Shown here piece by piece: positions 1 through 4,436 of a stretch of DNA of 5,749 bases. The DNA lies in contig NZ_CAMXCI010000014.1 of the NCBI RefSeq assembly GCF_947179115.1, forward strand, positions 1 through 5,749. The letters are read 5' to 3'. Below the pieces are notes generated by a model that saw only the letters and a list, made by a program, of their open reading frames with translations, was not told the origin of the DNA and ran no database searches. A program made the translations under genes and the position numbers. The DNA is from Commensalibacter papalotli (GTDB lineage Bacteria; Pseudomonadota; Alphaproteobacteria; Acetobacterales; Acetobacteraceae). Positions within the stretch are counted from its first letter, which is position 1, and the number at the start of each line of letters is the position of its first letter.

Positions 1-330
1 GAATGTATTGGATTGAATATCCATCGTTCTTCACAGCCTCTAATTGCACTGCTTCACTTGGATTGTGAATGTATTGGATTGAATATCCATCGTTCTTCAC
101 AGCCTCTAATTGCACTGCTTCACTTGGATTGTGAATGTATTGGATTGAATATCCATTTTTCTTCACAGCCTCTAATTGCACTGCTTCACTTGGATTGTGA
201 ATGTATTGGATTGAATATCCATTTTTCTTCACAGCCTCTAATTGCACTGCTTCACTTGGATTGTGAATGTATTGGATTGAATCTCCAATTTTCTTCACAG
301 CCTCTATTTGCACTGCTTCACTTGGATTGT
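1..330. repeat. Five tandem 66-bp coding repeats
   Basis: Units occupy 1-66, 67-132, 133-198, 199-264 and 265-330. The unit nearest the protein N-terminus (265-330) is the most diverged. Units 133-198 and 199-264 appear identical to each other, and units 1-66 and 67-132 share a different variant (KNDG in place of KKNG). A degenerate half unit (FIIYIH) precedes the array. There are no spacers between units. Copy number changes in steps of 66 bp would keep the reading frame. Confidence 0.95.
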
Positions 331-571
331 GAATGTAAATTATAAATCTAACATCTAGCTCTATAAGTTTGATATAATCAGTTTCTTCTGAAACATCATT
401 GACCATATCAAGAGCTTGTTGTTTTTTAATTTGATTTATATTGAATTTTTCAAACAATTTATCAGCATGTCTTGCATTGAATATCTGAAAACCACAACAA
501 GCGATGATTTCGTTGTTGATTTTGGAGATTACAAGATCGTTATTTTCATAAAAATCTTCTAAAATAATCAT
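1..571 (-). CDS. DUF4116-like tandem-repeat protein (C-terminus cut by the window edge)
   Basis: An open frame runs from ATG at 571 to the left edge with 190 complete codons and no stop, so the C-terminus lies outside. The start is well supported: CGGAGGAAG sits just upstream of the ATG. Residues 1-81 are a non-repeated, mostly helical N-terminal part beginning MIILEDFYEN. From about residue 82 the protein consists of 22-residue units of the form NPSEAVQLEAVKKNGYSIQY followed by IH, five in the window. The NPSE-(A/E)VQL-AVK-(Q/N)-G-QYI pattern matches what I know of DUF4116 repeats, which form short helical hairpins stacked into a solenoid; their function is not established. No signal peptide or membrane segment is visible. 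It lies beyond the early control region, so it may be accessory cargo. The opposite strand is also open across the repeats because 66 is a multiple of three. Sure of the gene and repeat type, unsure of its role. Confidence 0.85.
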   Translation of the reverse strand, partial: MIILEDFYENNDLVISKINNEIIACCGFQIFNARHADKLFEKFNINQIKKQQALDMVNDVSEETDYIKLIELDVRFIIYIHNPSEAVQIEAVKKIGDSIQYIHNPSEAVQLEAVKKNGYSIQYIHNPSEAVQLEAVKKNGYSIQYIHNPSEAVQLEAVKNDGYSIQYIHNPSEAVQLEAVKNDGYSIQYI

Positions 572-594
572 AACTTCCTCCGTAAATAAGATTA

Positions 595-641
595 AGACCG
601 TGGCACCGTCATGGTTTACCTTGTGGGTCTCGGTTTTTTTT
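595..641 (+). terminator. Possible hairpin followed by eight T (plus strand)
   Basis: The arms CCGTGGCAC (598-606) and GGGTCTCGG (625-633) can pair imperfectly (seven of nine positions, including one G-U). Alternatively AGACC (595-599) pairs with GGTCT (626-630). A run of eight T follows at 634-641, the layout of an intrinsic terminator reading rightward. No plus-strand gene is seen upstream of it, so it may instead end a small RNA, act as part of the leader of the minus-strand repeat gene, or be chance. The rest of 572-732 shows nothing I can name. Confidence 0.3.
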
Positions 642-732
642 ATTCTTTGTATTGTATCGCCTCATGGTGAAATATACCTTCTTTATTGAGGGGAAGAGGG
701 GATAGAAGGTTGAAGGGCTAATCTCTTTTTGT

Positions 733-1065
733 TTAAATTATGTTACATTCAAGTATCATCTGTTGTTTTTTATTGTTTAAGGCGTTGTGTATAATTTGCT
801 CACCTTTTTTGGTTGGATAGATAATCATTTTAAAGGATGGTGCTGTCAAACGACAAATAATCATCTTTCTTTCTTCAAGTTCTGAAACAGCTTTATTAAT
901 CTCGTGTATATTGATTTTAGAACCATCTTCATGTAGTCGATAAAGATGTGTCATAATATGTCCGTTGATTTTTTTTATATATACATTACGTAATACTTGT
1001 AATTGATGTTTATTAATGCGAACTTTATTGGATAATGTAAATAAATCTTTTGCTGTATCAGACAT
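733..1065 (-). CDS. Small MarR-like winged-helix DNA-binding protein
   Basis: 110 residues. Residues about 18-66 are helical, with a likely recognition helix in INKAVSELEERKMI (57-70). A beta-wing and return strand follow (CRLTAPSFKMIIYPTKKGEQ, 71-90), ending in the KKG-turn typical of MarR/wHTH folds. It has no extra domain, so it is probably a dimeric transcription regulator. I chose the ATG at 1065 because AAGGA lies seven bases upstream. An in-frame ATG at 1098 would add eleven residues but has no ribosome-binding site. The gene is read from a promoter at 1152-1180 whose spacer is a palindrome identical to the one before the cro-like gene, so it probably belongs to the repressor's regulon and sits where a lambda-like leftward early gene would. 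A leader of about 80 nt with inverted repeats separates promoter and start. The exact target is unknown. Confidence 0.8.
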   Translation of the reverse strand: MSDTAKDLFTLSNKVRINKHQLQVLRNVYIKKINGHIMTHLYRLHEDGSKINIHEINKAVSELEERKMIICRLTAPSFKMIIYPTKKGEQIIHNALNNKKQQMILECNII

Positions 1066-1122
1066 ATTAAATTCCTTAACTTGATAGGGGCGACGCATTC
1101 AATAAACAGCGTCTGTACCAAA

Positions 1123-1151
1123 ATCCCCATGACCGTTGTGGTCATAGGGAT
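1123..1151 (-). promoter_or_regulatory. Inverted repeat at the transcription start of the winged-helix gene
   Basis: ATCCCCATGACC (1123-1134) and GGTCATAGGGAT (1140-1151) form a 12-bp stem with one mismatch and a 5-nt loop. It directly follows the -10 at 1152-1157. With initiation near 1145, the message would begin with the perfect 6-bp hairpin AUGACC/GGUCAU. A smaller stem, GACGC/GCGTC (1092-1096 and 1109-1113), lies further into the leader. Possible roles are a 5' mRNA-stabilising hairpin, a binding site for a dimeric regulator at +1, or, for transcripts coming from the repressor operon, a weak terminator (stem followed by ATTTT). Confidence 0.55.
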
Positions 1152-1180
1152 GTTATAATAGGAAAATTTTCCTAAGTCAA
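1152..1180 (-). promoter_or_regulatory. Early leftward promoter with operator in its spacer (PL-like)
   Basis: Read on the minus strand, the -35 TTGACT (1180-1175), a 17-bp spacer and the -10 TATAAC (1157-1152) form a good sigma70-type promoter. The spacer contains a perfect 16-bp palindrome, TAGGAAAATTTTCCTA (1159-1174). TTGACT plus the following 14 bases are identical to the promoter in front of the cro-like gene. A dimer bound here would occlude RNA polymerase. The probable ligand is the S24 repressor encoded at 1942-2688. Confidence 0.85.
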
Positions 1181-1188
1181 CACAATAA

Positions 1189-1202
1189 AGGAATTTTTTC
1201 CT
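1189..1202. promoter_or_regulatory. Second operator copy, AGGAA-N4-TTCCT
   Basis: AGGAATTTTTTCCT has the same AGGAA/TTCCT arms and the same 4-base gap as the palindrome at 1159-1174. The centres of the two sites are 29 bp apart, roughly three helical turns. It lies just upstream of the -35 of the leftward promoter, as an auxiliary operator for cooperative repressor binding would. Only the arms are conserved; the middle is TTTT rather than AATT. Confidence 0.65.
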
Positions 1203-1227
1203 AATTATTTTTAAATTTTTTTGGAAT

Positions 1228-1530
1228 TTAGTGTAAAATATTAAAAAATTTGATTAAAGCGACCATAAAAGATGGAATTGCAAAGGCGCATCCTATAATC
1301 CATAGTTTTAGATTGGCGATTCTTAAATCAATAATAGCATCTGTTGGTAGCCTATCTACTTTTGCGTCCAGTTTATCAAATCGTTTATCTACTTGATCGA
1401 ATTTCTTATCAACAGCATCAAATCGTTTATCTACTTCGTCAAAACGTCTATCCATATCCTTATTAATATCGACAAGTTTTTCTTTGATACGTTCAACATT
1501 ACTTTCCAGTTTTACAATACGTTCATTCAT
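1228..1530 (-). CDS. Coiled-coil protein with a C-terminal membrane helix (XhlA-like layout)
   Basis: 100 residues when started at 1530. Residues 1-60 are a continuous charged coiled coil with clear heptads (VDKRFDA, VDKKFDQ, VDKRFDK). A short LPTD break and a helix follow, then a hydrophobic segment at about 74-96 (LWIIGCAFAIPSFMVALIKF). The predicted form is a homo-oligomer anchored in the inner membrane by its C-terminus with the coil in the cytoplasm. The layout resembles phage XhlA/DUF1640-type proteins, which may be an analogy only. The ATG at 1530 has an excellent GGAGGTGAT seven bases upstream. A longer frame from ATG 1620 would overlap the preceding gene and would read this very ribosome-binding site as a Gly/Asp-rich stretch, so I prefer 1530. 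It is third in the repressor operon and therefore probably made in the lysogen. Its role is unknown: holin-associated function is unlikely this far from lysis genes, and exclusion of other phages is possible. Confidence 0.75.
   Translation of the reverse strand: MNERIVKLESNVERIKEKLVDINKDMDRRFDEVDKRFDAVDKKFDQVDKRFDKLDAKVDRLPTDAIIDLRIANLKLWIIGCAFAIPSFMVALIKFFNILH
1375..1436. repeat. 20-bp direct repeat inside the coiled-coil coding region
   Basis: ATCAAATCGTTTATCTACTT occurs at 1375-1394 and again at 1417-1436, 42 bp apart, which is two heptads. It encodes the repeated VDKRFD segment, so the coil seems to have grown by duplication of heptad units and could change length in frame. Confidence 0.8.
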
Positions 1531-1612
1531 ATCATCACCTCCGCCATCCCCGTTGCTTTTTTTAGAGTTTTTCTTTTTAGTATCTATAGGTAATGTAACT
1601 ATATTATTACTC

Positions 1613-1945
1613 TTATACATTGTTTTTCTCTTTCCATTTTAACATTTCAGAGTAAAAAGGTAAATCATCAATTGAAGTGCCATTTTCGTATAAACACTTT
1701 TCAACCATACCAACTGGGAAGAATATGGAATTTCCACAATCAAAACAACTCATCCAGTAAAAAGGTACAATTCCTTCTTGCCTAAAGTTTTCTTTTTTTT
1801 GGGGGGGTGAGATAATATCTTGTGAGATAGGATTTGCTGGTGATTCATACTCAAAAGTTTTGCACCCACAAATAGGACAAGTTATTACTTCTTGCTTTTT
1901 TAATTTTAGATATTTTTGTAATAATGATTGAGGTTGATCAGTCAT
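1613..1945 (-). CDS. Zinc-ribbon protein of unknown function
   Basis: 110 residues. Two CxxC knuckles are present, CPIC at 23-26 (followed by GCKT) and CFDC at 67-70 (followed by GN), about 40 residues apart. They should bind one zinc ion in a zinc-ribbon fold. A polar insert at 33-60 separates them, and a helical tail follows (FPVGMVEKCLYENG). No enzyme motif is visible. The start overlaps the repressor stop by ATGA, so translation is probably coupled and the protein made whenever the repressor is. The coding strand contains a C7 run next to an A8 run (plus strand 1793-1807, residues SPPQKKEN). This homopolymer could cause slippage or sequencing error, although the frame is intact here. I recognise the fold class but not a specific family; a small regulator or protein-protein adaptor are both possible. 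Confidence 0.8.
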   Translation of the reverse strand: MTDQPQSLLQKYLKLKKQEVITCPICGCKTFEYESPANPISQDIISPPQKKENFRQEGIVPFYWMSCFDCGNSIFFPVGMVEKCLYENGTSIDDLPFYSEMLKWKEKNNV

Positions 1946-2688
1946 ATCTTATCTTTTCCTACAATGGTATTGGCAGAAATAACAAGGCTTTGGATCATCA
2001 CATCTGGGGCTGATGAAGTATCTCCATCAAAACCGTTCCCTTGGTATTGTGTGGTCATTCTTGGTAACTGAATAGGCTTTATAAAGTCAGGGTTATTACT
2101 ACGTGGCCACAAAAAAACTGAACCATCATCACGGATTTGCACAATTTTAAGAGTGGCTTCATAGTTGTCCGTTAAAGGGTCACGCCGAATAGTAACCACA
2201 CATTCACCATCTTCTGGGTTGCGTCCTAACTCACAAAAATTAACAGCGACGACAATAGAACCATCTGGGAATTTAAGATTCATTGAATCACCTTTGACCT
2301 TTAAAGCAAAAGGTTTCATTTTCTCATAGAATGGGTGAGGTGGCATAAAAGTTGGTATCCATTCCTCACGTGGCCATTCAATAGCAGATGTCCATTTTCC
2401 TGCTTGGACTTCACCACGGATATAAACTGTTTTTAGTTCTGTTGGCTGTAATGATGAATTAGGAGAAAACTTAATATCGTGGTCTAGGGCTTTTAAGAAA
2501 ATATTTATATCAACATTTAAAGCGTGTGCGAGTTTTATAAGTTTTTCGATTGGTGGGCCATTTTTAGCATATTCCAGTTTTCTTATGAAATCTGGACCAA
2601 CACCAGCAGATATGCCAATTCCACTTAAACTGGCATTTTTTTCTTCTGCTATTTTTTTTATTAGAGCATGTAAATTTTTTACGGACAT
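1942..2688 (-). CDS. CI/LexA-type phage repressor (XRE HTH plus S24 peptidase domain)
   Basis: 248 residues. Residues about 5-65 form an XRE-type helix-turn-helix (LSGIGISAGVGPDFIRKLEY with conserved flanking helices). Residues about 88-210 form the S24/LexA self-cleavage domain. Visible hallmarks are the Ala96-Gly97 cleavage bond in VQAG, the nucleophile Ser135 in KGDSMNLKFPDGS, and the general base Lys181 in EATLKIV, followed by the usual LWPRSNNP strand. The family represses lytic promoters as a dimer and cleaves itself when RecA is activated by DNA damage. Length and catalytic spacing are normal for the group, so the protein looks functional. No ribosome-binding site precedes ATG 2688, and a candidate -10 lies only eight bases upstream, which suggests a leaderless message as for lambda cI. 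It is the first gene of a leftward operon with the zinc-ribbon and coiled-coil genes. Probable targets are the AGGAAAATTTTCC palindromes at 1159-1174 and 2755-2772. Confidence 0.95.
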   Translation of the reverse strand: MSVKNLHALIKKIAEEKNASLSGIGISAGVGPDFIRKLEYAKNGPPIEKLIKLAHALNVDINIFLKALDHDIKFSPNSSLQPTELKTVYIRGEVQAGKWTSAIEWPREEWIPTFMPPHPFYEKMKPFALKVKGDSMNLKFPDGSIVVAVNFCELGRNPEDGECVVTIRRDPLTDNYEATLKIVQIRDDGSVFLWPRSNNPDFIKPIQLPRMTTQYQGNGFDGDTSSAPDVMIQSLVISANTIVGKDKI

Positions 2689-2696
2689 AATTTAAG

Positions 2697-2725
2697 TTTA
2701 TAAGGTGAATTTTACAAATTATCAT
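2697..2725 (-). promoter_or_regulatory. Candidate repressor-maintenance promoter giving a leaderless message
   Basis: On the minus strand, TATAAA (2702-2697) lies 17 bp downstream of ATGATA (2725-2720), a poor -35. Initiation seven or eight bases after the -10 falls at or next to the repressor ATG at 2688, which agrees with the missing ribosome-binding site. A weak -35 is what one expects for a promoter helped by bound repressor. The -10 is plausible and the -35 assignment uncertain. Confidence 0.45.
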
Positions 2726-2749
2726 TAATCATATTTTCCGAAAAAATAA

Positions 2750-2778
2750 TTGACTTAGGAAAATTTTCCCAATATTAT
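2750..2778 (+). promoter_or_regulatory. Rightward early promoter with operator in its spacer (PR-like)
   Basis: TTGACT (2750-2755), a 17-bp spacer and TATTAT (2773-2778) form a strong sigma70-type promoter. The spacer is almost entirely occupied by TTAGGAAAATTTTCCCAA (2755-2772), an 18-bp palindrome with one mismatched pair. A right half-site TTTTCC recurs at 2734-2739, about 30 bp upstream, and may be remains of a second operator. The AAGGAG ribosome-binding site of the cro-like gene (2784-2789) follows almost at the expected start of transcription, so the leader is very short. Confidence 0.88.
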
Positions 2779-2795
2779 ATTTTAAGGAGAATAGA

Positions 2796-3038
2796 ATGAT
2801 TAATAATCTTATAAAATTATGTGAATATTACTGTGAGATGGAAAATGTAAGTGTTTCATTTCTTTCTAATTCTATTTTTCAACGAGGTAACACAATTTAT
2901 AATTTGCAAAACGGAAAAACTATCACTGTTCGCAATTATGAACGAGCTGTTGAGTGGCTTTCTGATCATTGGCCAGAGGATAAAGAATGGCCAGATTTTA
3001 TCGAACGACCAAAAGTTAAGGAAAGGATAGAGGGATGA
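2796..3038 (+). CDS. Cro-like small HTH protein
   Basis: 80 residues, divergent from the repressor and the first gene behind the rightward operator-promoter, which is the position of Cro. The fold is a compact helical domain: LIKLCEYYCEMENVSVSFLS (5-24), then a likely HTH in FQRGNTIYNLQNGKTITVRN (28-47), then a conserved AVEWLSDHWPED-WP motif (51-66). I associate the WLSDHWPE-x-WP ending with small regulators of alphaproteobacterial prophages. The start has AAGGAG about six bases upstream. It probably represses the repressor's own promoter and tunes the early promoter after induction. That role comes from position and size; the binding site is not known. Confidence 0.8.
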   Translation: MINNLIKLCEYYCEMENVSVSFLSNSIFQRGNTIYNLQNGKTITVRNYERAVEWLSDHWPEDKEWPDFIERPKVKERIEG

Positions 3039-3175
3039 GTAATGATTTATTAAAAGCTTTTGGAATTAAAATTGTTGATGATCCACAAGGAGAATTGAAG
3101 GGTTTTGTAACAACCTCTGAAATCAATGATGGGGTAATGGTTAGTAAAGAGCATTTTACACACTTGGCATATTGA
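3035..3175 (+). CDS. 46-residue hypothetical protein, coupled to the cro-like gene
   Basis: An ORF of 46 codons starts MSNDLLKAFG and ends FTHLAY. Its ATG overlaps the stop of the cro-like gene by ATGA (3035-3038), with AAGGA and GAGGG just upstream, which is typical of coupled early phage genes. The middle (IKIVDDPQGELKGFVTTSEI) reads like a beta-hairpin of a small folded domain. It ends abruptly before a convergent gene, so it may be a complete mini-protein or the 5' remnant of a longer gene. I do not recognise a family. Confidence 0.6.
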   Translation: MSNDLLKAFGIKIVDDPQGELKGFVTTSEINDGVMVSKEHFTHLAY

Positions 3176-3211
3176 TTTGTTTGATCTCAGAAGGTCGTTC
3201 AACTGATTTTC

Positions 3212-3478
3212 TTAATGGTTGGTTAATTGGGATTTTAAATCAAAGCCATTCAGTAAATTGATACCTTTGCTATTAATTCTATAATTATCAACAAATAGGC
3301 CATTTTGCAGTGTTAGTTTGGATTTAAATATAAAAGATTCATCAAGAAGGTAGATTAAATGAGCATCAACTTTCTTTGCATCTTGATTTATATGGAGTTG
3401 TCCTTCTTGAAGACTTTTAGGGAAATGCTCTTCAAGTTTTTTCAATAATTCAATAGCGTAAGAAAGTTCAATTTTCAT
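3212..3478 (-). CDS. Small winged-helix-like protein (DUF2513/YjcQ-type layout)
   Basis: 88 residues. An amphipathic N-terminal helix (ELSYAIELLKKLEEHFPKSL) is followed by DAHLIYLLDESFI (38-50), a two-stranded wing (SKLTLQNGLFVDNYRI) and a SKGINLLNGF closing helix. The HLxYLLDxxFI...YRINSKGxxLL order is that of small winged-helix proteins such as DUF2513/YjcQ, an assignment from memory of the pattern. ATG 3478 is preceded by GGAGA eight bases upstream. It is the only minus-strand gene inside the rightward block and converges with the 46-residue ORF across 36 bp. Its upstream side is the inverted-repeat-rich region, so its expression may depend on structures there. A regulator role is likely but unproven. 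Confidence 0.7.
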   Translation of the reverse strand: MKIELSYAIELLKKLEEHFPKSLQEGQLHINQDAKKVDAHLIYLLDESFIFKSKLTLQNGLFVDNYRINSKGINLLNGFDLKSQLTNH

Positions 3479-3488
3479 AACCGTTTCT

Positions 3489-3653
3489 CCATGATTGTAA
3501 TTGTGTTGTAACTTTCATCATGGGGCATACGGGAAAGGGAGTCAAATTCCTTTCCCACCATACTCTGCCCTTTCTTTTCCTTGTTGGAGAGGAAAGGGGA
3601 AAGCGTGGTTTAAGGGTGTAGTGGTTTGTATTTGTTTTAACCATACGCTTTCC
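3489..3653. repeat. Cluster of inverted repeats, REP-like, non-coding
   Basis: Several stem-loops lie end to end. CCATGAT (3489-3495) pairs with ATCATGG (3517-3523). GGGCA (3523-3527) pairs with TGCCC (3566-3570), enclosing GGGAAAGG (3531-3538) against CCTTTCCC (3549-3556). A purine/pyrimidine hairpin of about ten pairs with wobbles joins 3571-3580 and 3591-3600 around TTGTTGGAGA. GGAAAGCGT (3598-3606) pairs with ACGCTTTCC (3645-3653), extended by GGTT/AACC. The last two overlap and exclude each other. The composition recalls REP-type intergenic repeats of many Proteobacteria. Open frames across this stretch look like by-products of the repeats. Confidence 0.7.
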
Positions 3654-3655
3654 AA

Positions 3656-3696
3656 CCTCCATATTAGCAACGATTTGTTAATTGTTAATATGGAGG
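3656..3696 (+). promoter_or_regulatory. Hairpin that buries the ribosome-binding site of the next gene
   Basis: CCTCCATATTA (3656-3666) and TAATATGGAGG (3686-3696) are perfect 11-bp complements around a 19-nt loop. The right arm ends in GGAGG, the only strong ribosome-binding site before the gene at 3708. In RNA the stem would hide it. A promoter-like pair TTGTTA (3675-3680) and TAAAAT (3699-3704), spacer 18, overlaps the hairpin. If that were used, the message would lack the hairpin and start near the GTG codons. Confidence 0.6.
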
Positions 3697-3707
3697 AATA
3701 AAATTCT

Positions 3708-4064
3708 GTGGTGAGAGAAAAATTTTCTGCGGAGAAAGAAAAAATGAATGCAGCTGCGTTTTCAGATCAAGCGCAACTCATGATTAAAAACATGGCAAAG
3801 TTAGAGGAAGATAAATCCTTGAAAGTTGTGTTTGGATCTTTGGCGCGCAAAACTGGATTAAATGAAGGGCAGGTCAAGCGGCTTTATTATTCTGAATGGA
3901 AAGTCATACCAGTGCATATTTATATGCAGGTGGCCAAGGCCTATCGCAAGTTCAATGATCTTGCCATTCAAAATATGCAGCACAAAGAAATGATCCTGCA
4001 GCAAAGAATAGAACAAGTAAGTAAGGAAATCGAACATGTCTTTCATCAGTTCCCTTCGGCATAA
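3708..4064 (+). CDS. Phage HTH protein, first gene of the early rightward operon
   Basis: 118 residues from GTG 3708. Residues about 35-80 form a helix-turn-helix of the type I associate with early proteins of alphaproteobacterial prophages: SLKVVFGSLARKTGLNEGQV followed by KRLYYSEWKVIPVHIYMQVAKAYRKF. The C-terminal 30 residues are a charged helix. It is probably a DNA-binding protein, either a regulator of the operon or a replication accessory. Start choice is open. GTG 3708 and GTG 3711 lie 11 and 14 bases after GGAGG; ATG 3744 has its own GGAG nine bases upstream and would give 106 residues without losing the HTH. The 3' end overlaps the next small gene by 29 bp. Confidence 0.75.
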   Translation: MVREKFSAEKEKMNAAAFSDQAQLMIKNMAKLEEDKSLKVVFGSLARKTGLNEGQVKRLYYSEWKVIPVHIYMQVAKAYRKFNDLAIQNMQHKEMILQQRIEQVSKEIEHVFHQFPSA

Positions 4065-4191
4065 GTATCATGAGTGCATAGGGCATCGATTGTTGAACAA
4101 AGCTGTGACATTCAAGAATAAAGCGGAACAACATTTGAACCTAGCTAAGAAAATCAAAGAGCATTTGATGAATAAAAAGGATAAGTCATGA
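4036..4191 (+). CDS. 51-residue basic hypothetical protein
   Basis: The ORF runs from ATG 4036 with AAGGA eight bases upstream. It overlaps the end of the HTH gene by 29 bp in another frame and overlaps gapR by ATGA (4188-4191). The product begins MSFISSLRHKYHECIGHRLL and continues as a lysine-rich helix (NKAEQHLNLAKKIKEHLM). It is small, basic and probably helical, with no recognised family. Good ribosome-binding site, stop-start coupling and absence of a gap in the operon argue that it is real. Confidence 0.6.
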   Translation: MSFISSLRHKYHECIGHRLLNKAVTFKNKAEQHLNLAKKIKEHLMNKKDKS

Positions 4192-4436
4192 GTAAACCAG
4201 AAGTTGGCGGAATTGCAGCGGATCGATTACGCAGCATTATCGAACGGATAGAGCGTATCGAAGAAGAACGTAAAGGTCTGGCCAATGATGTCAAAGATAT
4301 CTACGCCGAGGCAAAATCAGCAGGGTTTGATGTGCCAGTTATAAGACGGATCATCAGCGCACGTAAAAAAGAACCATCAGAAGTAGAAGAACAAGAAACT
4401 CTATTTGATGTTTATCGTCGTGCATTGGGGATGTAA
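4188..4436 (+). CDS. gapR: GapR-like protein (DUF2312)
   Basis: 82 residues, full length for the family. Residues 11-40 (ADRLRSIIERIERIEEERKG and following) form the first long helix. KDIYAEAKSAGFDVPVIRRI (37-56) and the basic ARKKEP turn are the core, and the protein ends LFDVYRRALGM, the near-invariant DUF2312 ending. In Caulobacter, GapR clamps around overtwisted, positively supercoiled DNA ahead of replication and transcription and stimulates topoisomerases. Here it sits in a phage early operon upstream of the replication initiator, so a role in supporting phage replication, or in displacing host GapR, is plausible. Its start overlaps the previous stop by ATGA, with AAGGA seven bases upstream. 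The family assignment is firm; the phage-specific role is inferred. Confidence 0.93.
   Translation: MSKPEVGGIAADRLRSIIERIERIEEERKGLANDVKDIYAEAKSAGFDVPVIRRIISARKKEPSEVEEQETLFDVYRRALGM

Noticed and set aside
1..330. CRISPR array
   Set aside because: The 66-bp units abut directly with no unique spacers and keep an open protein frame.
13..345. Plus-strand open frame of five 22-residue repeats
   Set aside because: It is the mirror of the minus-strand repeat gene. The minus strand has a strong ribosome-binding site, a non-repeated N-terminus and DUF4116-like units, whereas the plus frame has none of these.
1066..1098. Upstream ATG at 1098 for the winged-helix gene
   Set aside because: No ribosome-binding site precedes it, and it lies in the loop of a small leader stem; ATG 1065 has AAGGA at proper spacing.
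1228..1530. Holin or haemolysin (XhlA) function
   Set aside because: The layout is similar but no endolysin or other lysis gene is nearby and the gene sits in the repressor operon, so no function is asserted.
1393..1593. Plus-strand open frame opposite the coiled-coil gene
   Set aside because: It is antisense to a gene with clear heptad structure and ribosome-binding site; no supporting start signal.
1531..1620. N-terminal extension of the coiled-coil protein from ATG 1620
   Set aside because: The extension reads the strong GGAGGTGAT site as protein (Gly/Asp-rich) and is low complexity. It has a weaker GGAAAGA upstream, so it is not fully excluded.
3176..3211. Bidirectional terminator between the convergent genes
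   Set aside because: No stem longer than about 4 bp and no convincing T-run were found.
3468..3701. Open frames on both strands across the inverted-repeat region
   Set aside because: The products are Pro/Arg/Lys-Gly low-complexity translations of REP-like repeats with no plausible domain.
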